64,000 nt of DNA from contig NZ_BAKJ01000014.1 of the NCBI RefSeq assembly GCF_000614125.1, forward strand, positions 1 to 64,000, read 5' to 3'. The position numbers and the translations under genes are program-made. The notes beneath the pieces are model-generated. The model worked only from the letters and a program-made list of their open reading frames with translations, was not told where the DNA came from and made no database searches. This document shows, one piece after another, positions 36,671-45,286 of this stretch. The stretch is from Bacteroides rodentium JCM 16496 (GTDB lineage Bacteria; Bacteroidota; Bacteroidia; Bacteroidales; Bacteroidaceae). Numbering within the stretch: the stretch's first letter is position 1; every line of letters starts with the position of its first letter.

Positions 36671-37765
36671 ATGAATAATATGAAAAAAAGAATCCCTATC
36701 CTGCTGGCTGCAATGACAGCCCTCACCTTCGCCCCTCAAACAGCAGAGGCATGTACCGGCATCACCCTGACGGCCAAAGACAATGCGCACGTCGTAGCCC
36801 GCACCATCGAATGGGGAGGCAGTGAGCTGAACAGCCAGTACGTCATCGTACCTCGCGGTTATTCGCAACAATCACTGACACCCGGAGGCAGTCAGTCCGG
36901 CATGGAGTTCACCTCACGCTATGGCTACGTAGGCCTGTCGGTAGAGCAAAAGGAGTTCGTGGCCGAAGGACTGAACGAAGCGGGACTCTCTGCCGGCCTC
37001 TTCTACTTTCCCGGATATGGCAAGTACGAGGAATACGACCCTGCACAAAGCGCATCGAGTATATCCGACCTACAACTGGTTTCGTGGATGCTGGGCAGCT
37101 TCTCTACCGTAGACGAAGTGAAGGAAGCCATTGAAAAAGTATCCGTCATCAACATTGACCCGCGCGCCTCCACCGTGCACTGGCGCATTGCCGACAAGAG
37201 CGGTCGCCAACTGGTCCTGGAGTTCATCGACGGACAGCCCCGTTTCTATGAAAACAAGCTGGGAGTATTGACAAACTCCCCCGGCTTTGACTGGCAGATG
37301 ACCAACTTGAACAACTACGTCAATCTATACCCCGGAAGCGCCGAAAGCAAATCATTGGGAGGCGTCACCATAGCTCCATTCGGCTCGGGAAGCGGCTTCC
37401 TGGGCATTCCGGGAGATGTCACTCCTCCCTCCCGCTTTATCCGTGCCGCCCTCTATCAGACTTCCACGCCACAGCAGGAAACAGCACAAGAAACCGTGCT
37501 CCAATGCTTCCAGATATTGAATAACTTCGATATCCCGGTAGGCATCGAGTTTCCCCTCGGAGAAATCCCCGTCAATATCCCCAGCGCCACCCAGTGGACC
37601 TCGGCTACGGACATGACAAACGGTATCATCTACTATCGCAGCATGTACAACAGCGCCATCCGAAGCATCGACCTGAAGCAGATTGACTTCCGACGCATCA
37701 AATATCACGCTGCTCCGCTGGACGAAGTGAAGCAACAACCGATTGTTCCCATTAAGATTGGGTAG
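36671..37765 (+). CDS. Linear amide C-N hydrolase, bile salt hydrolase-like
   Basis: A 364-residue exported protein of the choloylglycine hydrolase (Ntn-hydrolase) family. After the signal peptide, Cys28 in AEACTG would become the N-terminal nucleophile. The conserved Arg is in ARTIEW, Asn in LTNSPGFDWQ, and a second Arg in PPSRFIRAA. Bile salt hydrolases remove glycine or taurine from bile acids; penicillin V acylases share the fold, so substrate is not certain. An alternative start at 36680 is equally plausible. The end overlaps the convergent btuD end by 14 bp. Confidence 0.85.
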   Translation: MNNMKKRIPILLAAMTALTFAPQTAEACTGITLTAKDNAHVVARTIEWGGSELNSQYVIVPRGYSQQSLTPGGSQSGMEFTSRYGYVGLSVEQKEFVAEGLNEAGLSAGLFYFPGYGKYEEYDPAQSASSISDLQLVSWMLGSFSTVDEVKEAIEKVSVINIDPRASTVHWRIADKSGRQLVLEFIDGQPRFYENKLGVLTNSPGFDWQMTNLNNYVNLYPGSAESKSLGGVTIAPFGSGSGFLGIPGDVTPPSRFIRAALYQTSTPQQETAQETVLQCFQILNNFDIPVGIEFPLGEIPVNIPSATQWTSATDMTNGIIYYRSMYNSAIRSIDLKQIDFRRIKYHAAPLDEVKQQPIVPIKIG

Positions 37766-38780
37766 CGGATAGAGACGAGAGCACTACGTGCAGCAATTCC
37801 TCAATGGAGTACACCGTTACCGGCTCCTTACCCGACCGATGGAATACGAAGCTGCCGTCTCCCTTCAAATCTCCGGTTTCGATATAAATCTCCGATTCAA
37901 CATTCCGGTTTGCCAGAATCCCGTTTCTCTGGAGTGCCTTGCGCACCATGGCATACTTCTGCCCGTGGCCCGCCAAGCGTATCCGGGAGGTGTATTCATT
38001 GGCTACCCTGAACAGTCCCGTTTCCAAATCGAAGGCAATACCCTTACGGGCAAAGAAGTTGCTCAGACTGCCGTTCAGCGAAAGGTCCTCGGGCGTGCCG
38101 ATGGCCACTCCGTTCACCTTGTCCATCAGCCATATTTTGTCCGCTATCTGCAGGGCCAGTTCCAGGTCGTGGGTAGAAAGGAAAATCGTCTTGTCCGTTT
38201 GCCGGCTGAGCTGGTGAAGCAGTTGCATCATCTCTACTTTACTGGGAAAATCGAGGAAAGCTGTCGGTTCATCCAGATAGATTACGGGAGTTTCCTGGGC
38301 GAGCGCCTTGGCTATCATCACCTTCTGCCGTTCACCGTCACTCAGCGTATGCACCATGCGGTGTGCCAGATGGGGAATGCCTACCAGGGCGATGGATTTG
38401 TCCACCACAGTCTTGTCCTCTTTCGAAAGAGTTCCCCAGAAGCCGGTGTAGGGGCTGCGCCCCAAACCTATCAGTTCTACGACGGACATATTGCGTATAT
38501 CGCACTTCTCCGTCAGCACCACACTGATGACGCGCGAAAGCTGCTTGTCGGTATAGTCCCCTATCTCTTTTCCTTCAATAAATATGTTTCCTCCAAGTTT
38601 CGGCTGGAAAGCGGACAACGTACGGAGCAGCGTGGACTTCCCCACTCCATTAGCTCCCAACAAGCAAGTCAGCTCACCACTGTTGATTCCGGCGCAAATG
38701 CCGTCTGCCACCACTTTCACATCCCCCTTACCGGGGTAACCGATGGAAAGATTCTCTATATGTATGGTTTCCTTATTCAT
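37752..38780 (-). CDS. btuD: FecCD/BtuCD-type ABC transporter ATP-binding protein
   Basis: A 342-residue ATPase: Walker A GANGVGKST near residues 43-51, signature LSDGERQK, Walker B VIYLDEPTAFLD, and the H-loop STHDLELAL. The N-terminal two thirds match siderophore/cobalamin importers; the last ~80 residues are an extension common in Bacteroidetes. Its start overlaps the BtuC C-terminal coding remnant by 8 bp. Next to B12 synthesis genes, cobalamin or corrinoid import is the best call; haem or iron-chelate import is the alternative. Confidence 0.82.
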   Translation of the reverse strand: MNKETIHIENLSIGYPGKGDVKVVADGICAGINSGELTCLLGANGVGKSTLLRTLSAFQPKLGGNIFIEGKEIGDYTDKQLSRVISVVLTEKCDIRNMSVVELIGLGRSPYTGFWGTLSKEDKTVVDKSIALVGIPHLAHRMVHTLSDGERQKVMIAKALAQETPVIYLDEPTAFLDFPSKVEMMQLLHQLSRQTDKTIFLSTHDLELALQIADKIWLMDKVNGVAIGTPEDLSLNGSLSNFFARKGIAFDLETGLFRVANEYTSRIRLAGHGQKYAMVRKALQRNGILANRNVESEIYIETGDLKGDGSFVFHRSGKEPVTVYSIEELLHVVLSSLSATQS

Positions 38781-39055
38781 TCAATTCTCCTTTCCGTTTT
38801 CTAAAAAGTACAGAAGCCACTACCGGCGCACCTACCAGTGCCGTCACCGAGTTGACCGGCAAAGCTCCCTCGAAGCCGGGCATACGGGCTATCAAATTGC
38901 AGACCAATGCCAGGGAAGCTCCTACCAGCAATGTGGCAGGCATCAGCACCTGATGGTCCGAAGAGTGGAAGATGGCACGGCACAGATGGGGAACTGCAAG
39001 AGGTTACGCATAAAATGCACAGCAGTGCAATGCCTATGGCAGATATCCGGGTCAT
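38773..39055 (-). pseudogene. BtuF leader joined to BtuC tail (large deletion)
   Basis: The start at 39055 gives a lipoprotein leader (MTRISAIGIALLCILCVTSC), as expected for a BtuF-type binding lipoprotein. Immediately after, in another frame, the sequence from about 39000 codes for the C-terminal ~75 residues of a BtuC/FecCD permease (LAVPHLCRAIF, LPVNSVTALVGAP) and ends by overlapping btuD. The body of BtuF and most of BtuC, about 600 residues in a normal locus, are missing. As written, the importer has no permease and no binding protein. Confidence 0.72.
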
Positions 39056-39242
39056 GATTATTGGGGTTTATGGAATTCGGGCACAATATTCGTCATTTTT
39101 GAGGAGATACGCAAATGCTCTTCCCTATAAATTAAAAGCACCTCTACTTCAGCCCCCGTAAAGTTCTATACTATTTTCGTGACATAGACCTTTAGCGGCG
39201 TAAAGGTCTATGTTACGAAACAGATGTCCGAAGCTTCTTTTC
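39056..39242. other. Spacer with a strong hairpin
   Basis: The only clear structure is a perfect 12-bp inverted repeat, CATAGACCTTTA (39183-39194) and its complement (39201-39212) around GCGGCG. No T run follows it on either strand. No cobalamin riboswitch signature (such as GCCACTG) was found. Confidence 0.5.
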
Positions 39243-40597
39243 TCAGAAATTCATCAGGTCATTCAGCGCTTCACTCATGCTGGGATGTGTAAAAACAAAA
39301 TCACGGAGGAAGGTATATTCCTGCCCGGTCTTCATAGCCATTGCCACCAGGTTGATGACCTCACTCGATTCCGGCCCAAACAACGTGCAGCCCAAAATCT
39401 TGTCCGTATCGGCATCCACCACCACCTTGAACAGTCCGTTCGTATCGCCCAAAGTCCTGGCACGCGGAATGGCGGCTACGGGCAACTTGTTGACCTTTAT
39501 ATTCAATCCCTTCTTGCGTGCTTCCGCTTCGCTCAGCCCGATACGTGAAAGCGGCGGATCGATGAATACCGAATAGCTCACCGGGTCACGGTCGGACACC
39601 TTGCGTTCTCCCGCCCCGAAAAGGTCTTCGCGCAGAATGCGGTAATCATCCAGAGAAATGTAGGTGAACTGCAAACCGCCCTTTACATCACCGATGGCAT
39701 GTATCTTGGGTTGGTAGTCTGCAAATAGTCGTCTACCACAATGGCACCGCGCTCATTCACCTCTACACCTGCCGCCGCCAGATTCAAGCCAGCCGTATTC
39801 GGACGCCGACCGGTAGCCAGCAGGATGGCATCTGCGTGTAACTGATGTTCCTCTCCCGTGACTGCATCCCGGTAAATGACGTCAGAGCCTTTCACGGACT
39901 GCACGCGTGCATTCAGCCTGAAAACGATTCCTTTCTGTTCCAATACCTCCCGGACACTGTCCGCAATATCCCGGTCCTCCCGGGATATCAGTTCGGAAGC
40001 GCCCTCGAGCACCGTGACTTGCGAACCGAATGAAGCATACATGGAAGCAAATTCCAGTCCGATGTATCCCCCGCCTACAATGACGAGCTGTACCGGCAGC
40101 TCAGTCAGTTCCATAATGGAGGTACTGGTATATACCCGTGGGTTACCTTGTATCCCCTCTATCGGTGGAATGACGGTTTCGGCACCCGTATTGATGAATA
40201 TCCGGGAAGCTTGCAATTGTAATGTCCCTTCTGCCATCCCAACTTCCACCACATCCGGACCTGCAAAGGAGCCGATACCCGTATAGACCGTTATATGAGG
40301 ATTGTCGGCCAGATTGTGATAATTCTTCTGACGAAGGAAAGAAACGACCTCTTCCTTCCTTGCAATGGACTGACGATAGTATGCCTTCTTGACCTCCCAA
40401 GAAGCGTCTTTATCCACCTGCTTTGCCGCATGCACCAATGTTTTTGTGGGGATGCAACCGATATTGATACATGTCCCTCCATACATCTTTTCCGAACGCT
40501 CCACTACGGCAACGTCCAGCTTCCGTTTTGCCAACTCGGCAGCCAGCGTCTTTCCGCCTTTGCCGAATCCGATGATAATGGCATCATACTGTTTCAG
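39243..40597 (-). CDS. RclA-like flavin disulfide oxidoreductase (one frameshift, non-standard start)
   Basis: A pyridine nucleotide-disulfide oxidoreductase close in pattern to RclA, the hypochlorite-responsive copper reductase of E. coli. FAD-binding IIGFGKGGKTLAAELA, redox pair in GGTCINIGCIPTK, NAD-binding GGGYIGLEFASM, ISLDDYRI and the C-terminal FTHPSMSEALNDL are present. The conserved N-terminus (KQYDAIIIGFG) has no ATG: the codon at 40595-40597 is CTG, and the next usable start is a TTG at 40534. One C or A is missing near 39708. The gene begins 4 bp after the DUF417 gene stops, supporting an rcl-like operon. Confidence 0.82.
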
Positions 40598-40601
40598 ACT
40601 T

Positions 40602-41192
40602 CTATTTCTTTAATTGGTTCAATACTCTTTTTGCACTGTCAGACAGTACGACAAGGGCACCGGCAAGAATGGCCGTATCCTTGATGACCAAGCGCCCTGC
40701 CCCCGTCAGCAACGGAAAGCCGTGCTCCCCGCTTCCCAAGTCGGGCACCCACACTTCAGGGGTTGTCACCAAGAAAGAGAGGGTACCTATTGTCATGACA
40801 ATGGCCAGTGCGGCTCCCGCCAGTCCGATTTTCGGAGAGAATATCCCCAGAAATGTCAGAATGCCGATGGTCATAATCAGAATGCCCAGACCGTGAGAGA
40901 AACCATACGTATTGTTCTCCACGTGCCACTGATGTTTCACCTCATTGAACTCGCCCTCTTTCAGCTTATACTCCTTGTACTCCGGGGCACTCTTTGTATA
41001 AAAGAAGCTCATGAACGGGCTGTTCGCCACAAAAGGAACAATCCCTTCAGCCTCATAATTCCAGAATTTCAATCCGCCAATCCATACGAAAATAACCAGG
41101 ATGGCTACACGAATCAAATTAACACCCAACTTTTGAGTGGAAGCGGCCAGCGTCAACGCAGCCATAAACAAGTTTTGCAATTTCGTTTTCAT
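40602..41192 (-). CDS. DUF417 (YkgB/RclC-like) membrane protein
   Basis: A 196-residue inner-membrane protein with about four helices. GGLKFWNYEAEGIVPFV and NSPFMSFFY are characteristic of the DUF417 family, to which E. coli RclC (YkgB) belongs. Its place between an AraC regulator and an RclA-like oxidoreductase matches the rcl locus (reactive chlorine response). A TTTG-ended -7-like element lies about 40 bp upstream. Confidence 0.85.
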   Translation of the reverse strand: MKTKLQNLFMAALTLAASTQKLGVNLIRVAILVIFVWIGGLKFWNYEAEGIVPFVANSPFMSFFYTKSAPEYKEYKLKEGEFNEVKHQWHVENNTYGFSHGLGILIMTIGILTFLGIFSPKIGLAGAALAIVMTIGTLSFLVTTPEVWVPDLGSGEHGFPLLTGAGRLVIKDTAILAGALVVLSDSAKRVLNQLKK

Positions 41193-41282
41193 CTTTGTTC
41201 TACTTTTTAAATGATTTCAGTACTACGACTTGATTTTTGTCTTTGCAAAGTTCCCTGTTTTCCACCACATGCGAAATGGCAA

Positions 41283-42137
41283 TTATTCCGCAACAGTTGG
41301 CAATTCTTCCCGTTTCACCCTTTTCCGGTAGTCCGAGACACTCTCGCCGGTCATTTTCTTGAAAAAACGGCTGAATGCGGGCAAGTCTTCGAAGCCAGAA
41401 TGGAGCTGATTTCCTTAGCGCTTTTGCGGGTATACAGCAACAGCCTCATGGCTTCCGCCTCAAGGCGCTCATGAATCACCCGTAAAGGGGAAGGCAACCC
41501 GCAGGTCGAGAACAGATTGGAAAGTGTCTTGGGAGAACGGCAAAGAATATCGGCATAATCCTGCACCTGCTTCTTCTCCTTGAAATGCCGGTCCACTAAT
41601 ACGTAATACTGCCGGATGATGTCAAACGTCTTTTCCTGCTCCTGCCCCACTCCGAAACGCTGGCGCGCAATGCGTGTGCAGGTAATGATGAAACGTTTCA
41701 AGACAATACGCAGCATCTCCTCCTGCAGGTTGTCATGGATGACCGATTCCTGCCGGAAAATACGGACTATATCATGCAAGTTGGAAGACTGCCCGGCAGA
41801 AAGTGCCAGTTTCATCACCTTGGAAGAGCCATAAAAAAGGAATCCATTGCAAGAGACCTCGTTGTCATGTCCATAGATGCAATAAAAATTGCTGTTGAAT
41901 ACAAACGTCAGGTATTCTCCGTCCACCTCCTTCACCTCCAAGTGATGTAACGGGGTCAAGGTCACGATTTCGTCCTTTTCCAAGCGCATGGGATATGTCT
42001 ATTTCCAGAGTCAGCGTACCGCTCTGTACCCAAATGAATTTGTACAGAGTCTTGTCACGTTGCAGCGACGCACGCTCATGGTAGCTGGTAGTCATGGCTA
42101 TATTGCCATTTAAGCGGGTATTCAGTTGGTAATCCAT
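41283..42137 (-). CDS. AraC family regulator, RclR-like by context (three frameshifts)
   Basis: The start at 42137 opens a cupin-like sensor domain (LYKFIWVQSGTLTLEID). Two C losses between about 41985 and 42000 and one G loss near 41396 break the frame. Repair gives IDHIPMRLEKDEIV and the C-terminal helix-turn-helix (ADILCRSPKTLSNLFS, AKEISSILGFEDLPAFSRFF), about 285 aa in total. It is divergent from cobI and upstream of the DUF417 and RclA-like genes, so it probably controls them. A -7 box is at 42166-42173. Confidence 0.8.
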
Positions 42138-42165
42138 AAAGACAGACTGTTTTTAGTAAGAATAA

Positions 42166-42173
42166 CAAAGATA
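42166..42173 (-). promoter_or_regulatory. -7 box upstream of the AraC/RclR-like gene
   Basis: TATCTTTG on the minus strand, 28 bp before the start codon. -33 element unclear. Confidence 0.45.
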
Positions 42174-42262
42174 AGCAATATCTTGTTTGCTACTGATTAT
42201 TTCCCCACTTTTGTAGCCGTTTTGCTGTTCTTTAATTTTTAACCTTTAATGTCTTCATGCAA

Positions 42263-42694
42263 ATGTTCCCCGTCATATTTATATCTCTCGGTCCCGGCGA
42301 ACCGGAACTGATTACCGTAAAAGGCTTGAAAGCCCTACAGGCAGACGGCATCCCCGTGAAGCACATCCCCGGTATCCCCGCCTTCATTGCCGCCGGCGCA
42401 CTGGGCGGGCTCCATGTGGCCAGCCAGGAAGAGCGGCTAACGGTGATACCCGGTATCGTCACCACAGAAGAGATAGAAAGACTGACAAGCAAAAACAGTG
42501 CGGTTGTCATCATGAAGCTGTCCAGATGCACCGATGAGATTCACCGCTGCATCCGCCTGCATCCCGAGTACCGGTATCACTATTTTGAGAATGTAGGCAC
42601 TCCGGAAGAGAAGTATATCAATGACAGCAAGCGGATAGCGGCCATCCGTTTCCCTTATTTTTCCCTGCTTATCATTCGCCCAGAGGCCTTTTGA
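42263..42694 (+). pseudogene. cobI: CobI remnant: precorrin-2 C20-methyltransferase with in-frame internal deletion
   Basis: CobI (CbiL) methylates C20 of precorrin-2. The start (MFPVIFISLGPGEPELITVK) and the second half (IPGIPAFIAAGALGGLHVAS, AVVIMKLSRCTDEIHRC, YFENVGTPEEKY) are well conserved. Residues 24-26 (LQ) join directly to ADGIPVKHIPG, so about 75-80 central residues, including the second S-adenosylmethionine-binding segment (the DAGFYSS-like region), are absent. The deletion keeps the frame, leaving a 143-residue protein that should be inactive. I prefer the ATG at 42263 to the one at 42257 because it begins the conserved sequence. Confidence 0.75.
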
Positions 42695-42748
42695 GCCCGA
42701 TTTAATACAATTTCGCACGCCATAGGCATTATTTTAATGAAAATGGGT

Positions 42749-42756
42749 TACCTTTG
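42749..42756 (+). promoter_or_regulatory. -7 box upstream of the DUF1573 gene
   Basis: TACCTTTG fits TAnnTTTG and lies 30 bp before the start codon at 42786. Confidence 0.4.
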
Positions 42757-42785
42757 CGCCGTTGAAATATAAAAAAGATAAGAAC

Positions 42786-43181
42786 ATGAAGAAAGTCGCT
42801 TTTTATATGATGATGCTGGTTATGAGCATCGGTTATGCCTATGCACAAGGAAAGGCAGACATCAAATTCGAACAGACCACCCACAACTTCGGCACATTCT
42901 CCGAAAACAGTCCGGTGGTCAGCTACACCTTTAAGTTCACGAACGTAGGCGATGCTCCGCTTGTCATCCATCAGGCTGTAGCTTCCTGCGGATGTACCGT
43001 TCCCGAATATTCACAAGAACCGATAGCACCGGGAAAGACAGGAACAGTGAAAGTAACCTATAATGGAACCGGAAGATACCCCGGACACTTCAAGAAATCC
43101 ATTACCCTGCGCACCAATGCCAAAACGGAAATAATGCGATTGTTTATCGAAGGGGACATGACCGCTAAAGATGCCAAATAA
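42786..43181 (+). CDS. DUF1573 domain-containing exported protein
   Basis: A 131-residue protein with a signal peptide (about residues 1-21, ending AYAQ). One immunoglobulin-like DUF1573 domain follows, with FEQTTHNFGTF near the start and SCGCTVPEY in the middle, as is usual for the family in Bacteroidetes. The start at 42786 begins the signal peptide; an in-frame ATG at 42762 lies only 6 bp past the -7 box and is unlikely. Function unknown, probably periplasmic. A strong terminator follows. Confidence 0.88.
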   Translation: MKKVAFYMMMLVMSIGYAYAQGKADIKFEQTTHNFGTFSENSPVVSYTFKFTNVGDAPLVIHQAVASCGCTVPEYSQEPIAPGKTGTVKVTYNGTGRYPGHFKKSITLRTNAKTEIMRLFIEGDMTAKDAK

Positions 43182-43201
43182 GCATTTTACCATACAGAAT
43201 T

Positions 43202-43231
43202 AAGGAGATTTTTTTAAATCTCCTTTTTTTT
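43202..43231 (+). terminator. Intrinsic terminator after the DUF1573 gene
   Basis: AAGGAGATTT / AAATCTCCTT stem around a short T loop, followed by eight T. Confidence 0.8.
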
Positions 43232-43276
43232 GCTTTCTTTGAAGTCCATAAAGAAAAACATAAAACTACAAAACCT

Positions 43277-45268
43277 ATGAAACAAGAAGAAGAACCAATC
43301 ACCGGCTTGCCGGAAAATGCGTTCCGTGAACTGAAACCGGGAGAAGTGTACAACCCTCTGATGAGCCCGGACAAGAAGTATTCAGAAGTAAATGCCTGGT
43401 CGGTGACATGGGGTATTCTAATGGCCATTCTCTTTTCGGCCGCAGCCGCCTATCTGGGGCTGAAGGTGGGGCAAGTATTCGAAGCCGCCATCCCCATCGC
43501 CATCATTGCCGTCGGCGTATCGGGTGCCGCCAAACGCAAGAACGCATTGGGCGAAAACGTCATTATCCAGTCTATCGGTGCCAGCTCGGGCGTCATCGTG
43601 GCAGGTGCCATCTTCACCCTTCCGGCACTCTATATTCTCCAAGAGACCTACCCGGAGGAAATCACCGTCACCTTTGCACAAGTCTTTATCAGTTCCCTGC
43701 TGGGAGGTGTGCTGGGTATTCTCTTCCTTATCCCCTTCCGCAAATATTTCGTGAGCGACATGCACGGCAAGTATCCCTTTCCCGAGGCAACAGCCACCAC
43801 ACAAGTGCTCGTCTCCGGTGAAAAGGGCGGCAGCCAGGCAAAACCGTTACTCATGGCAGGTATCATCGGAGGTCTATACGACTTCATCGTGGCAACCTTC
43901 GGCTGGTGGAACGAGAATTTCACTACCCGCGTATGCGGCTTTGGCGAAATGCTGGCCGAGAAAGCCAAGCTGGTATTCAAGGTTAATACGGGTGCTGCCG
44001 TGCTCGGTCTGGGTTATATTGTGGGACTGAAATACGCGTCCATCATCTGTGCCGGCTCACTGGCCGTATGGTGGATTATCATCCCCGGTATGTCCATGAT
44101 TTGGGGAGATTCCGTACTGAACCAATGGAACCCCGAAATCACGGCAACCGTAGGCGCTATGGCTCCGGAAGAAATCTTCAAATACTATGCCAAGAGCATC
44201 GGTATCGGTGGCATTGCCATGGCAGGCATCATCGGCATTATCAAGTCCTGGGGCATCATCAAGAGCGCCGTAGGACTGGCTGCCAAGGAAATGGGAGGTA
44301 AGTCCAATGTGGAAGCCAGTGTGAAGCGCACGCAGCGGGACATCTCCATGAAGATTATCGCCATCGGTTCCATCATCACGCTGCTGCTGGTTGTTCTCTT
44401 CTTCTACTTCGATGTGATGCAGGGCAACTTGACACATACCATTGTAGCCATCCTGCTTGTTGCAGGTATCGCTTTCCTGTTCACCACCGTGGCAGCCAAT
44501 GCCATTGCGATTGTGGGCACAAACCCCGTATCCGGAATGACGCTGATGACATTAATCCTGGCATCCGTAGTCATGGTAGCCGTAGGGCTGAAAGGTCCCG
44601 AAGGAATGGTTGCGGCACTGGTGATGGGCGGTGTCGTATGTACGGCACTGTCCATGGCGGGAGGCTTCATCACTGACTTGAAAATCGGTTACTGGCTGGG
44701 TAGCACGCCTGCCAAGCAGGAGACCTGGAAGTTCCTCGGAACCATCGTTTCCGCCGCTACCGTAGGTGGTGTAATGATTATCCTGAACAAGACATACGGT
44801 TTCACCAGCGGACAGCTGGCCGCTCCGCAGGCCAATGCCATGGCAGCCGTTATCGAACCTCTGATGAACGGTGTGGGGGCGCCCTGGCTGCTCTACAGTA
44901 TCGGTGCAGTGCTGGCCGTCATCCTCAACTTCTGCAAGATTCCCGCACTGGCATTTGCATTGGGCATGTTCATCCCGTTGGAACTGAATGTTCCGTTGGT
45001 AGTGGGCGGTGCCATCAACTGGTACGTGACCAGCCGCAGCAAGGATGCCGCTCTCAATGCCGAACGCGGGGAGAAAGGTACACTGCTGGCCTCCGGTTTC
45101 ATTGCCGGCGGTGCATTGATGGGCGTGGCAAGTGCCGCCATGCGTTTCGGAGGAATCAACCTCGTAAACGATGCATGGTTGCAGAACACCTGGTCCGAAG
45201 TGCTGGCACTGGGTGCTTATGCCATTCTGATATTCTACCTCATCAAAGCTTCCATGAAAACCAAATAA
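43277..45268 (+). CDS. OPT family oligopeptide transporter
   Basis: A 663-residue inner-membrane transporter with about 14-16 helices. The N-terminal ELKPGEVYNPL and LGLKVGQVFEAAIP, the KYPFPEATATTQVL segment and the NPVSGMT motif are typical of bacterial OPT proteins, which import peptides or metal chelates by proton coupling. No frameshift. It begins an apparent operon with an esterase (18 bp later) and a beta-galactosidase. Confidence 0.92.
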   Translation: MKQEEEPITGLPENAFRELKPGEVYNPLMSPDKKYSEVNAWSVTWGILMAILFSAAAAYLGLKVGQVFEAAIPIAIIAVGVSGAAKRKNALGENVIIQSIGASSGVIVAGAIFTLPALYILQETYPEEITVTFAQVFISSLLGGVLGILFLIPFRKYFVSDMHGKYPFPEATATTQVLVSGEKGGSQAKPLLMAGIIGGLYDFIVATFGWWNENFTTRVCGFGEMLAEKAKLVFKVNTGAAVLGLGYIVGLKYASIICAGSLAVWWIIIPGMSMIWGDSVLNQWNPEITATVGAMAPEEIFKYYAKSIGIGGIAMAGIIGIIKSWGIIKSAVGLAAKEMGGKSNVEASVKRTQRDISMKIIAIGSIITLLLVVLFFYFDVMQGNLTHTIVAILLVAGIAFLFTTVAANAIAIVGTNPVSGMTLMTLILASVVMVAVGLKGPEGMVAALVMGGVVCTALSMAGGFITDLKIGYWLGSTPAKQETWKFLGTIVSAATVGGVMIILNKTYGFTSGQLAAPQANAMAAVIEPLMNGVGAPWLLYSIGAVLAVILNFCKIPALAFALGMFIPLELNVPLVVGGAINWYVTSRSKDAALNAERGEKGTLLASGFIAGGALMGVASAAMRFGGINLVNDAWLQNTWSEVLALGAYAILIFYLIKASMKTK

Positions 45269-45286
45269 CTTTTAAATACTTAGACC

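Noticed and set aside
39056..39242. Cobalamin riboswitch upstream of the btuF leader (also checked before cobU, cobQ, cobB, cobJ and cobI)
   Set aside because: No B12-box-like conserved sequence seen by eye; a covariance search would be needed to exclude it fully.
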